Source: Haloprofundus marisrubri (lineage in GTDB: Archaea; Halobacteriota; Halobacteria; Halobacteriales; Haloferacaceae). Taken from it: a stretch of DNA of 64,000 bases. The stretch covers positions 1 to 64,000 of the forward strand of contig NZ_LOPU01000034.1 in assembly GCF_001469955.1 (NCBI RefSeq), in the 5' to 3' direction. Numbering within the stretch: position 1 is the first letter of the stretch; each line of letters begins with the position of its first letter. The notes beneath the pieces were generated by a model. The model was not told the origin of the DNA, made no database searches, and was given only the letters and a program-made list of their open reading frames with translations. The translations under genes and the position numbers were made by a program. Of the stretch, positions 16,297 to 24,237 are shown piece by piece.

Positions 16297-16812
16297 ATGG
16301 GATTGGCCGACATCGCGGCGGGCATCGAAGTCACCGCCGAACAGGAGACGCGAGGCGTCCCCACCGTCGACGACACCGGCGTGGACCTCCGGGAACGGTT
16401 CGACGCGCACGCCGAATCGCTTCCGTGTGACCCCGACGCGGCAGCGACAGTGTTCGACGCGTACGCGGGCGGGGCGAGCGTCGGCGAGAGCGCGCACGCG
16501 GGAGGCGTCGCACCGATGACTGCGGCGAAGGCGCTCCATCGCTGCGGCGTGACTGGCGTGACGCCGCTGGGGCCCACGGCGCGCGACATTCTCCGGGATT
16601 GGCTCGCCGGAGAGCTGTCTCGAACCGAGGCGCTGACGCTCACCGGCGCGTCGAAGACGGAGTTCGCACTCGCGGCGTACGTCGAGACGCACGACCAAAT
16701 CGAGGAACTGGCGGACGCGACGGCGGGTGAACTGACGCCCGGGACGAACGCGACTGTCGCAAAGCGCGACGCGCTGGCGGAGACGATGAGCGACGTGAGC
16801 GAGTTCTTCTGA
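16297..16812 (+). CDS. Uncharacterised haloarchaeal protein divergent from tfb
   Basis: A 171-residue, almost wholly helical acidic protein (MGLADIAAGIEVTAEQETRG...). Residues 50-100 contain repeated Ala-rich helices with AGGASVGESAHAGGVAPMTAAKALHRCG, which could form a helix-turn-helix, and a second such segment at GELSRTEALTLTGASKTEF. These two segments are suggestive of DNA binding but not decisive. A site just after CDPDAAATVFDAY resembles no known family. Its promoter shares a short control region and a palindrome with tfb. Confidence 0.65.
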   Translation: MGLADIAAGIEVTAEQETRGVPTVDDTGVDLRERFDAHAESLPCDPDAAATVFDAYAGGASVGESAHAGGVAPMTAAKALHRCGVTGVTPLGPTARDILRDWLAGELSRTEALTLTGASKTEFALAAYVETHDQIEELADATAGELTPGTNATVAKRDALAETMSDVSEFF

Positions 16813-16864
16813 ACTGTTCGCGCGACGACAATAGTTATGAGCGCACCCGACCGATAGGAAGCAG

Positions 16865-17191
16865 ATGCATCGGAACGAGAACGAATGGTGGCTGTCGTCT
16901 CTACTCGACAGCGCGTTGTTCAGCGAGCCATCGGGAGGGCTCAACGCGTCGGTCCAGTTCGTCGCCGCGCTGCTATTCACGGGGATGTACGTTTACTTCG
17001 ACGTTCTACTCGGTAGTCCTTCCAGTCATCTGCTATTCCTTGCCACCGCTGCTGGCCTGTCCGGCCTTGCAGAATCCCTCCCGAAAGAACGCCGACGGAC
17101 CGCAGGCGTGTTGCGTATAGCGGGAATCTCTGTTGCACTCGCACTGATAGTTCTCGTATGGGTGGCGCCCGAGTTCGTCATCGGTCCGTAG
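16865..17191 (+). CDS. Small membrane protein
   Basis: A 108-residue protein with about three membrane helices: VQFVAALLFTGMYVYFDVLL, SSHLLFLATAAGLSGLAESL and IAGISVALALIVLVWVAPEF. The N-terminal 25 residues are polar and hold paired tryptophans. No function can be assigned. It ends 55 bases before the stop of the convergent ParA-like gene. Confidence 0.65.
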   Translation: MHRNENEWWLSSLLDSALFSEPSGGLNASVQFVAALLFTGMYVYFDVLLGSPSSHLLFLATAAGLSGLAESLPKERRRTAGVLRIAGISVALALIVLVWVAPEFVIGP

Positions 17192-17246
17192 TCGCCTCCG
17201 TCGAGTTGTCCACGCGACGAGACGTCTCGATAACGTGGCCTCGCTA

Positions 17247-18005
17247 CTACTTCGTCAATCGCCGAAGCGACGACGGGAGGAACCCATCGACACTGTCGAG
17301 AACGCTCTTCTCTTCGAATTCGAGGTCGAGTTTCGTCGTCACCGTCGTCTCCGCGGCGTGAGCGACCGTCGGCGCGAACTCCCCGGAGGTGGCGAGCGAC
17401 GCCGGGAAGGGCGCGTCGGTGGCGGGGACGAACGCGTCGGCGGCGTCGAACCGGCCGCGAGTGGCGAGCGTCGCGTGGCTCTCGATGCCGAGGTCGGCGA
17501 GTCGGTCACGGATACGGCGGTTCGCTTCCACGCCGCGGTCGGTCGCGGGCGTGACCGTGACGACGCGTTGGGCGGCGTCGGCGGCCGCGATAGCTTGGTT
17601 CGCGGCGACCGGCGGCACGTCGAGGAGGACGTGGTCGAACGTCTCGCTGGCTTCGGCGACACGCGTCTCGAACCGGCGGGCGGCCTCGGCGGTCTTCGCA
17701 CGGGCGAGTCGCTCGAAGGGCGCGCTGGCGGGGGCACAGGCGACGCGCCCGGCGGTGTCATCGAGAAGCGGAAAGTCGACGAGTGCCGCGTCGAGCGGCG
17801 TCTCCGGTTCGACCAACAGCGTCGTCATGTCGGTGTCGAGTCGGCCGTCGGCGTAGTCGGCCAACCCCTGCGTCGCAAAGGCGGCGTCGAGAATCGCCAC
17901 GTCGCGCCCGTCGTTTGCGAGCGTCGCCGCCAGTTCGAGCGCCGTCCGCGTCGTCCCCGCGCCGCCGGTCGCTCCGACGAGCGCAGCGCAGACCGTATCA
18001 GACAT
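17247..18005 (-). CDS. MinD/ParA-family protein lacking the P-loop lysines
   Basis: A 252-residue protein with the overall MinD/ParA layout: N-terminal loop VGATGGAGTTRT, then VAILDAAFATQGLADY for the region after motif A-prime, and HVLLDVPPVAAN for Walker B. In the loop, both signature lysines of GGKGGVGKT are changed (here GATGGAGTT), so ATP binding or hydrolysis must be weak, altered or absent. TATA-like TTTTTAG (minus strand, 18032-18038) lies about 30 bases before ATG 18005. It may partner one of the intact MinD homologues, such as 14562-15242; that is inference. Confidence 0.72.
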   Translation of the reverse strand: MSDTVCAALVGATGGAGTTRTALELAATLANDGRDVAILDAAFATQGLADYADGRLDTDMTTLLVEPETPLDAALVDFPLLDDTAGRVACAPASAPFERLARAKTAEAARRFETRVAEASETFDHVLLDVPPVAANQAIAAADAAQRVVTVTPATDRGVEANRRIRDRLADLGIESHATLATRGRFDAADAFVPATDAPFPASLATSGEFAPTVAHAAETTVTTKLDLEFEEKSVLDSVDGFLPSSLRRLTK

Positions 18006-18048
18006 ACGCCGAGTTGGTACCGCTATCCGGCTAAAAATCTATGGTTTT

Positions 18049-18061
18049 CTGAACAGTTCAG
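18049..18061. promoter_or_regulatory. Perfect 6-1-6 palindrome upstream of the ParA-like gene
   Basis: CTGAAC and GTTCAG flank a single A, about 12-25 bases upstream of the TATA-like box of the 17247-18005 gene. The position fits an activator or repressor site. Chance occurrence of a 13-base palindrome is not negligible. Confidence 0.35.
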
Positions 18062-18096
18062 CGTGGAGTGTTCTCTCGGCTTCGGCTTCGAGACGC

Positions 18097-18516
18097 TCAC
18101 TCGGCGATGTCGTCGGCGATATCGTCGAGTTCGTCGTCCGAGAGGTCCGGTCGCTCGCCCGCGACGGCGTGAATCGGGCCGCCGCCGTCGCCCTCGAAAC
18201 GCGGTACGAGGTGGACGTGGACGTGTGGCACCTCCTGTCCCGCGGCACTGCCGTCGTTGATACCGACGGTGACCGCGTCGGCGTCGACGGCCGACTCTAC
18301 GCGCGGGGTGAGTTCGTGAACCGCCGCGAAGAGTTCGGACGCCTCCGCTCCCGAGAGGTCGTCGAGTCGCTCGGCGTGTTCTTTCGGGACGACGAGCGTG
18401 TGCCCCGCCGAGAGCGGGTTCGCGTCGAGAAACGCCAGTACCTCGTCTGTCTCGTAGACGGTGCGTCCGGGAATGTCGCCCGCGACGATTTTGCAGAAGA
18501 TACAGTCGTCGGCCAT
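18097..18516 (-). CDS. HIT-family nucleotide hydrolase/transferase
   Basis: A 139-residue HIT protein. The active-site motif is HVHVHLVPR with the histidine triad; the N-terminus CIFC with later His residues forms the zinc site typical of Hint-type members. These enzymes cleave adenosine phosphoramidates or dinucleoside polyphosphates. ATG 18516 gives MADDCIFCKIVAGDIPGRTV, as in relatives; nine extra codons to 18543 are rejected. It follows the UDG gene on the same strand with a 70-base gap. Confidence 0.88.
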   Translation of the reverse strand: MADDCIFCKIVAGDIPGRTVYETDEVLAFLDANPLSAGHTLVVPKEHAERLDDLSGAEASELFAAVHELTPRVESAVDADAVTVGINDGSAAGQEVPHVHVHLVPRFEGDGGGPIHAVAGERPDLSDDELDDIADDIAE

Positions 18517-18586
18517 GGTGTGAGCGTCTCTCGCCGTCGGCAAGAAAGTTCGGACGAACGGTCTCAGGGGTGAAACGGCAAACCAC

Positions 18587-19204
18587 TCAAGGCAACTGTG
18601 CGGCTATCGCGTCGCGGTACTCTGCTTGCGAGTAGCCTAGCCGCGAGAGCCACACCTCCTGATACGACGGGTGCAGAAGCGGGAGAACACGGACGCCGAG
18701 TGTGTCGGAGTCGAACGGTTCGAGCACCCGATCGAGAAACCCACCGACCGACTCGTCGTCGAACGCGAGCAGCGTCGCCGTCGCGTGTTTACCCGTCGTG
18801 ACGACGAGTTCCGGCGACACCTGTTCGAGTTCGGTTTCGAGGTGGAGGCGGCAGTTCTGTCGTTCTTGGCGTGTTGGCTCGCGGTTCGAGCCATCGTCGC
18901 CCTCGGGAAAACAGTTCACCGCGTTCGTGTAGTACGTCCGGTCGGCGTAGCCGAGCGACTCGAACAGCGAGCGGACGCGGCGGCCCGAGTGTTTGGAGGT
19001 GTAGGCGAACCCGGTGTGATTGCCACCTCTCCACGTCTCCGCGTCGGGGTCGCCCGCGCCGGGTGCTTCGCCGACGACTACCACGTCGGCGTCCATCGGA
19101 CCGTTGCCCCACGAGATACACGTCCGCGACTCGACGAGCGCCGAACAGCGCGCACAGTTCGGTTCGAGGACGTTCTTCTCGGCTTCGTCCGGATGAGTCG
19201 GCAT
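18587..19204 (-). CDS. Uracil-DNA glycosylase (Fe-S family 4-like)
   Basis: A 205-residue glycosylase that removes uracil arising from cytosine deamination. GEAPGAGDPDAE is the water-activating motif and LLHPSYQE the minor-groove motif of this superfamily. Four cysteines at about residues 17, 20, 98 and 118 (CARC, NAVNC, RQNC) are spaced as in the 4Fe-4S cluster of family 4 enzymes. The extra Cys near residue 29 is not part of that set. The gene is followed by the HIT gene on the same strand. Confidence 0.82.
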   Translation of the reverse strand: MPTHPDEAEKNVLEPNCARCSALVESRTCISWGNGPMDADVVVVGEAPGAGDPDAETWRGGNHTGFAYTSKHSGRRVRSLFESLGYADRTYYTNAVNCFPEGDDGSNREPTRQERQNCRLHLETELEQVSPELVVTTGKHATATLLAFDDESVGGFLDRVLEPFDSDTLGVRVLPLLHPSYQEVWLSRLGYSQAEYRDAIAAQLP

Positions 19205-19237
19205 TGCTTGTGAGACTCGGGGCGGGCAGTGGACCGC

Positions 19238-19444
19238 TCAGCGGTCGCGGCGGTGGTCTTCTAGCTCTCGGGCCTGTTCGTCGATTTTCGAGAGTTCGCG
19301 GACGACTTCGTCGTCGCGTCCGCCGTGTGCGGTCCGGACGGAGAGGTCCAGCGGCGAAGGGACGAATCGGGCGTTCTCGGCGTCGTCTTCGTCGTCGGCG
19401 CGGCCGACGAGCGCGAGAAACACCTCCCAGAGGCTACGAACCAT
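19238..19444 (-). CDS. Small haloarchaeal protein of unknown function
   Basis: A 68-residue protein with a hydrophobic N-terminus (MVRSLWEVFLALVG), which could anchor it to the membrane, and a charged C-terminal helix (VVRELSKIDEQARELEDHR). It lies 33 bases upstream of the UDG gene on the same strand and may share its transcript. No family with a known role is recognised. Confidence 0.6.
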   Translation of the reverse strand: MVRSLWEVFLALVGRADDEDDAENARFVPSPLDLSVRTAHGGRDDEVVRELSKIDEQARELEDHRRDR

Positions 19445-19524
19445 ACGTGCAGTTCACGTCCGGGAGTTGATAGCTGTTCGTGCCGGATGGAGGTGTGTCC
19501 AGAGTGTATCGCCGGGCCGACGCG

Positions 19525-19755
19525 TTACTCCGTCAGCGGGAGGGCGATGCCGAAGACGAACGGCGAGAGCAACGCGATAGCGATGCCGATGATTTCCATG
19601 TCGAGAAACAGCGTGTCTTGCCATCCGGGGAGCGTGCCGAAGGCAGCGTGTCCGACGAGTTCGGCGACTGCGCCGACGGCGAACAGCGTGACGCCGAAGA
19701 GGAACGCAGATTTCGTCAGACGAGGGTAGTCTATGTTGCCGTATCGGCCGGTCAT
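19525..19755 (-). CDS. Small two-helix membrane protein
   Basis: A 76-residue protein starting MTGRYGNIDYPRLTKSAFLF with two hydrophobic segments (FLFGVTLFAVGAVAELVG and IIGIAIALLSPFVFGIALPL). The N-terminal GNIDYPRLTK looks conserved in kind for a haloarchaeal membrane family. Function unknown. It is divergent from the membrane protein at 19846. Confidence 0.65.
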   Translation of the reverse strand: MTGRYGNIDYPRLTKSAFLFGVTLFAVGAVAELVGHAAFGTLPGWQDTLFLDMEIIGIAIALLSPFVFGIALPLTE

Positions 19756-19845
19756 ACACTCGCTCTACGAGCGACCCGAAAAACCGTTTCGTTCTCGTTT
19801 CTCGGAGCGAAAGAGTGAGGTAGGAGAGAAACTGAAGGAGAGGAG

Positions 19846-20100
19846 ATGCTCGAATCACTCCTCGAACTGCTGCCGGAGTTCGTCTCCGTGCTGTTCTTCG
19901 CGGGCGGGGCCGCCGCGCTCTCCACGCTCGGCGTCTACATCGAACAGCTCGCATTCGAAACGTTGGCCACCGGCGAAACCGTACTGGCGCTGTGGCTCGC
20001 CGTCATCGGCCTGATGGCCTTCTACTTCGGTCCGTACCTGATGGGCTTCACCGAGGCGCTGCCGCGGAGTAGACGGCTACTCGCTCACCTGACCGAATAA
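19846..20100 (+). CDS. Small two-helix membrane protein
   Basis: An 84-residue protein with hydrophobic segments FVSVLFFAGGAAALSTLGVY and VLALWLAVIGLMAFYFGPYL. Unusually for this window, an AGGAG tract (19836-19840) lies about six bases before ATG 19846, so a Shine-Dalgarno-led transcript is possible. It converges on prs, with 11 bases between the stops. No function is known. Confidence 0.68.
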   Translation: MLESLLELLPEFVSVLFFAGGAAALSTLGVYIEQLAFETLATGETVLALWLAVIGLMAFYFGPYLMGFTEALPRSRRLLAHLTE

Positions 20101-20111
20101 TCGAAATCCAC

Positions 20112-20963
20112 TCAGAGCGCGTCGGCGACGACCGACGCCGCGCTGACCGCACTCACTTCTCGTTCGACCGTATCCGTCCCGTACACCGCTTCGATGCCCG
20201 CAGCGGCGAGTTTCGTCCGCGCGTTGCCGGTGAGCACCGGGTGGACGCAGGTGGCGAAGACGTTGTTCGCGCCGCCGTCCGCGAGTGCGCCGACCGCCTC
20301 GCTCATCGTCGACCCGGTGGCGATGATGTCGTCGACGACGACGACGTCCCGACCGGTGACCGACGCGTCGCTCGGTTCGACGCTCACCTCGCCGGTGTCG
20401 TAGTCGCGCGTCTTCTCGAAGTAGTCGGTGTCGCCTGCACCGTACACGTCGCGGACCTCCTCGGCGAGGTCTTCGGCGCTGGCGTCCGGGCCGAGAAACA
20501 GCGGTTCTCGGAGGTCGTCGGGCAGCGGGTCGGCCAAGAGAGAGGAAGCGTCGACCGTCTCGCAAGGCACGTCGAAGAAATCGGCGACGCGCTCCTCGTG
20601 GGGTGTGACGAGCACGACGCGGTCGGCCCCGGAACTGACCGCGCGGGCGACGGCGCGCGCCGAAATCGGCTGGCCCGACTTGAACGCGCTGTCCTGACGA
20701 CTGTAGCCCATGTACGGCAGAACGGTGACGATTTCCTCTGCACCCGCCTCGCGGGCGGCGTCCTGCAACTGGAGCAGTTCGAGATGTGCATCCGAAGAAG
20801 TGGTCGTGCAGACGACGACGGCTCGGTCGTCGTCGAAGTCGGGAATCGACGCGAGCAGTTCGCCGTCGGGGAAGCGGTCGTACTCGGCGACGGCCAGCGA
20901 CTCGCCCGTCTCGGCGGCGAGGGCGGCCGACAACGCCTGCGAAGTCGAACCGGAGACAATCAT
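20112..20963 (-). CDS. prs: Ribose-phosphate diphosphokinase
   Basis: A 283-residue PRPP synthase, which transfers diphosphate from ATP to ribose 5-phosphate and feeds purine, pyrimidine, histidine and tryptophan synthesis. The N-terminal half shows YDRFPDGELLASIPD and QDSAFKSGQPISAR, the flexible loop; the PRPP-binding loop is VVVDDIIATGSTMSEAV. Length is that of archaeal class enzymes, slightly shorter than bacterial PrsA. The gene is monocistronic: its neighbours on both sides leave it isolated on this strand. Confidence 0.93.
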   Translation of the reverse strand: MIVSGSTSQALSAALAAETGESLAVAEYDRFPDGELLASIPDFDDDRAVVVCTTTSSDAHLELLQLQDAAREAGAEEIVTVLPYMGYSRQDSAFKSGQPISARAVARAVSSGADRVVLVTPHEERVADFFDVPCETVDASSLLADPLPDDLREPLFLGPDASAEDLAEEVRDVYGAGDTDYFEKTRDYDTGEVSVEPSDASVTGRDVVVVDDIIATGSTMSEAVGALADGGANNVFATCVHPVLTGNARTKLAAAGIEAVYGTDTVEREVSAVSAASVVADAL

Positions 20964-21029
20964 ATCTCGCTCTCCTCGTCCCGGCCTAAACCCGTTTTCG
21001 TTACCGGCGCGCCAGCAGCGTCTCTCGGT

Positions 21030-21857
21030 TCACTCCTCGATGAAGCGAACGCCGACACCGGCGATGCCGTCGAGACCGAGCGTCTGCGAGCGCCAGCCGT
21101 CGCCGGCGTCCATCAGGAGCGTGCCTGCCTCGGTGACGGCGTACGTCGCCGGTCCGTGGACGACGCCGACGAGCGGTTCGTCGACCGGCACGTCGAGCGT
21201 CTCCCACTCGTCGTCGTCGGTGCGGGCGTAGACGCGGCCGTCGCCGACGGCGTGCGCGCGACGGCCGTCGCTGGCGACGACCCGAAACGACCCCGAGAGT
21301 ACGTCCATCCAGCCGTTACCGAGCGCGTACAGTCCCGACCCGGTCGCTGCGAGGGGGACGCCCGAAGCCGACACGTCGCGCGCGTCGTCGAGGCCGACGT
21401 GTGAGAGCGCGTCGCCGTCGACACGGTGGACGCCGTCGGCGGCGGCGACGAGCGACCCGTCGATGGCCCGCGGGTGGTCGACTTCTCCGAGCGTCGTCCA
21501 CGCGTCCGAGTTCTCGTCGGTATCGGCCGCGTCGATGGCTCGCCGAGCGACGCGTCCGGACTCGTCTGCCGCCAGCAGGTCGTCGCCGTCGAAACCGACG
21601 GCCACCGCCGACCCGAAGCCCGCGTTCTCGAACCCCTCCCCCTCGCCTCTGTCGAGGAGAACGCGCTCGTCGGTGGCGACGGCGATGTGTCCGGCCGCGC
21701 TCGCAACGTCGAGCGCCGTGCATCGGTGGTCGATTCCGAACCCACCGATTCGGTCGTCGGAGACGTCGACGACGACGACGCCGAGCGCTGCGGCGACGAA
21801 CAGCTCCGCCTTGCCGGTTTTGTCGGCGTAGACCCGCTTTTCGTCGATAGTTGGCAT
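21030..21857 (-). CDS. Beta-propeller-like protein of haloarchaeal HVO_0234 type
   Basis: A 275-residue soluble protein starting MPTIDEKRVYADKTGKAELF. It is built of repeated short beta-strand groups ending in DG/GDG turns (VVVDVSDDRIGGF, VAVGFDGDDLLAADESGRVA, AHAVGDGRVYARTDDDEWE), as in a seven-bladed propeller. No signal peptide is present, so it acts in the cytoplasm. I relate it from memory to an uncharacterised Halobacteria-wide propeller family; no role is known. The long frame up to 22196 overlaps another gene and is not used. Confidence 0.7.
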   Translation of the reverse strand: MPTIDEKRVYADKTGKAELFVAAALGVVVVDVSDDRIGGFGIDHRCTALDVASAAGHIAVATDERVLLDRGEGEGFENAGFGSAVAVGFDGDDLLAADESGRVARRAIDAADTDENSDAWTTLGEVDHPRAIDGSLVAAADGVHRVDGDALSHVGLDDARDVSASGVPLAATGSGLYALGNGWMDVLSGSFRVVASDGRRAHAVGDGRVYARTDDDEWETLDVPVDEPLVGVVHGPATYAVTEAGTLLMDAGDGWRSQTLGLDGIAGVGVRFIEE

Positions 21858-21983
21858 ACGTCCGTAGTCGGGAGGGGGGTGCGAAAACGTTCCGTCTCGA
21901 AACTGACCAGTCGTTCGGAGTTTAAACCCACACCATTGAAGAGAACTGAACCGTTCCACACAACTGAATAGTGAGACAATAAC

Positions 21984-22181
21984 ATGCATGGCATGCCCGC
22001 TGTGAAACCACCTCCCCATCAAGAAGACGTGTCTCAGAAAGTACTCCTCATCTGCAAACACTGCGAGCGAGCGCTGCCCGGCGAGAAACGCGACGACGGA
22101 ACGCTTCGACCCTATGGTGTGAGGTACTGTCCCGACTGTCAGCGCGCGGATTTCGAGGTGCGGGGCCTCGGCGACTCCTGA
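21984..22181 (+). CDS. Small two-CxxC zinc-ribbon-like protein
   Basis: A 65-residue protein with CKHC and CPDC separated by 25 residues, a probable zinc ribbon or treble-clef unit, in the frame MHGMPAVKPPPHQEDVSQKV. In-frame ATGs lie at codons 1 and 4. It is divergent from the propeller gene. Such micro-proteins are abundant in haloarchaea; the partner is unknown. Confidence 0.68.
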   Translation: MHGMPAVKPPPHQEDVSQKVLLICKHCERALPGEKRDDGTLRPYGVRYCPDCQRADFEVRGLGDS

Positions 22182-22216
22182 CCGGCGGGTCGCCACGAAC
22201 TCCGGCCCACGTCGAC

Positions 22217-22591
22217 TCAGAGAAACTCACGGACGTCGGAGTACCACATGTCGTGGTGGTCGACGAGTTCGAGTGCATCGGCGATATCGACCGCGAGCGC
22301 GTGCCAACAGCGTTGCTCGGGGTCGTCGGGGTCGAGATTGTACGAACTGTCTTTGCAGGTGCAACTGCCCTCCTCGACGACGTACTCCTCGGCGTAGCCG
22401 ACGACGACGGTGAAATCCCGGTAGCGTTTGACGCGACGCTCGGAGACGGCTTCGATGGCCTGCGTCGCGCGCGTGCCGTGCGCGGAGACGAGCGTCTCGA
22501 CTACCGGTCCGGTCAGTTTTCCGGCGTCCGCGAGTGCGGCCTGCCAGTCGTCGTCGCCGTCGTCGCTGTCGCCACCGTCGACACCGTTCAC
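22217..22591 (-). CDS. SWIM zinc-finger protein
   Basis: A 124-residue protein. The SWIM motif CxC...CxH is present as CTCKDSSYNLDPDD followed by RCWHAL, and the first part (WQAALADAGKLTGPVVETL) is helical. SWIM domains bind nucleic acid or protein partners. The open frame continues far upstream but is there a shadow of trm1 and the small membrane gene. I chose GTG 22591 (VNGVDGGDSDDGDDD), whose acidic start is typical; a weak TTTTGTGG is found about 25 bases before it. Confidence 0.7.
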   Translation of the reverse strand: MNGVDGGDSDDGDDDWQAALADAGKLTGPVVETLVSAHGTRATQAIEAVSERRVKRYRDFTVVVGYAEEYVVEEGSCTCKDSSYNLDPDDPEQRCWHALAVDIADALELVDHHDMWYSDVREFL

Positions 22592-22698
22592 GACGCCGGG
22601 TTCTCGGGGACCCCACAAAACCGGTTCGATGCGGGCGGCGGATTCGAGTGCCGAGTTCGGAGCAACCGTTATCAGTGGTAGCTGTGTGGTCCGAAGCG

Positions 22699-22917
22699 AT
22701 GTCAGCGATGTCGACGATGACGGACCCACCACCGTTCCCTTCCGAACTGGAACTGCTCGTCTCTGGCGTCCTCGTCGTGACGGCACTCCTGTGGATAGGC
22801 GTCCGGTACGTCGGCGACGACCCCACAGAACGAGTCGAACAGGCGTCGAACGCCGCCGTCCGGTCCGCCGCGATGGCTGTCGCGGCAGTCGTCGCGCTTC
22901 GACTTCTGTCGCTGTGA
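22699..22917 (+). CDS. Small membrane protein
   Basis: A 72-residue protein with two hydrophobic stretches, [20 protein letters not shown] and [16 protein letters not shown]. Three in-frame ATGs (22699, 22708, 22717) compete; a GTTATCAG box at 22669-22676 favours the first. The last codon is 61 bases before trm1, so cotranscription with trm1 is possible. Confidence 0.55.
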   Translation: MSAMSTMTDPPPFPSELELLVSGVLVVTALLWIGVRYVGDDPTERVEQASNAAVRSAAMAVAAVVALRLLSL

Positions 22918-22978
22918 GTCTCGAAACCCGACGCCACTGGACCGCGTCACTTTTCGCCGCCGGTGGGCGAGTCGGGGT

Positions 22979-24103
22979 ATGCAGATTCACGAGGGCGGCG
23001 TCGACATCGACGTCGCCGACTCCCGCGACGGGGCCAGCGAGGGCGCGGGCGACAGCGTGTTCTTCAACCCGACACAGGAACTGAACCGCGACGTGACCGT
23101 GGCGACGCTTCGGGCGTACAAGGAACGAGAGCCACGCGCGGAGACGTATCTCGACGCGATGACCGCCAGCGGGATTCGGGCGGTTCGCGCCGCCGCCGAC
23201 GGATGGCGCGTCACCGGCGCGGATATCGATTCGGAGGCCGTCGAACTCGCGCGCTCGAATATAGAGCGCAACGGACTGGAGGGAGAAATTCTCGAACAGA
23301 ACGTCAACGAACTGCTCTACGGGGACCGCGAGGTGTACGACGTCGTCGACGTCGACCCGTTCGGCACGCCCATCCCCTTCGCGGACGCGGCGCTGTCGAA
23401 CGCGCGGAACATGGTTTGCGTCACCGCTACCGACACCGCGCCGCTCTGTGGAGCCCACCAGAACAGCGGGATTCGGAAGTACTCGACGCTCCCGCAGAAC
23501 ACCGACTTCCACGCCGAGATGGGGCTTCGCGTGCTCCTGTCGGCGCTGATTCGGACCGCCGCGCGCTACGACATCGCCGCGAAACCGGTTCTCTCGCACG
23601 TCTCCAGACATTACGCGCGGACGTATCTCGAACTCGACCACCGCGCGACCAGCGCCGACGCGCTCGTCGAACAACTGGGCTACGTCCACAGTTGCGAGGA
23701 CTGTCTCACCCGAACCCACGAGTTCGGTCTGCTGTCGCACCCGCCCGAGACGTGTCCGCACTGCGACGGCAACCGACTGCTGTCTGCGGGGCCGATATGG
23801 CTCGGTCCGACGGCCGAAAGCGAGTTCGCCCGGTCGGTTCGCTCGCACCTCGACGACGAAATGGGGACGAAAAAGCGCGCGTCGCGGATGCTGTCGACCA
23901 TCGCCGACGAACTCGACGAACCGACCCACTACGACCAACACCGCCTCTGCAAGCAGTGGAACCGCTCGGCGAACGCGATGGACGAGTTCCTCTCGGACCT
24001 CCGGGATGCGGGATACGAGGCGTCACAGGCACACTACAGCGGTACTGCGTTCAAAACGGACGCGAGCGTCGCCGAGATGCGCGAGGCGACGCGGCCCGAG
24101 TAG
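22979..24103 (+). CDS. trm1: tRNA (guanine26-N2)-dimethyltransferase
   Basis: A 374-residue Trm1, which methylates G26 at the D-arm/anticodon-arm junction of many tRNAs with [20 protein letters not shown] is the family's N-terminal signature, [13 protein letters not shown] the SAM motif and VDVDPFGTP the catalytic DPFG. A zinc site CEDC...CPHC lies near residues 238-262. The length is typical of archaeal enzymes. ATG 22979 is the first start in a frame that extends upstream as noise. Confidence 0.94.
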   Translation: MQIHEGGVDIDVADSRDGASEGAGDSVFFNPTQELNRDVTVATLRAYKEREPRAETYLDAMTASGIRAVRAAADGWRVTGADIDSEAVELARSNIERNGLEGEILEQNVNELLYGDREVYDVVDVDPFGTPIPFADAALSNARNMVCVTATDTAPLCGAHQNSGIRKYSTLPQNTDFHAEMGLRVLLSALIRTAARYDIAAKPVLSHVSRHYARTYLELDHRATSADALVEQLGYVHSCEDCLTRTHEFGLLSHPPETCPHCDGNRLLSAGPIWLGPTAESEFARSVRSHLDDEMGTKKRASRMLSTIADELDEPTHYDQHRLCKQWNRSANAMDEFLSDLRDAGYEASQAHYSGTAFKTDASVAEMREATRPE

Positions 24104-24237
24104 AGACAGCAGGGGACGCGAATCCACGACTCGCATCGGTCGTGTGACTCGCAGTAGACGAACAGACGCGTCGGATACGCTCTCTAAGGATGATACTGTC
24201 CATCGATTACTTGTAACCGGTTGCTGAACACTGTCAC

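Noticed and set aside
22217-23941. 574-codon frame continuing upstream of the SWIM protein
   Set aside because: Only the last 124 codons look like a haloarchaeal protein; the rest lies antisense to trm1 and a small membrane gene.
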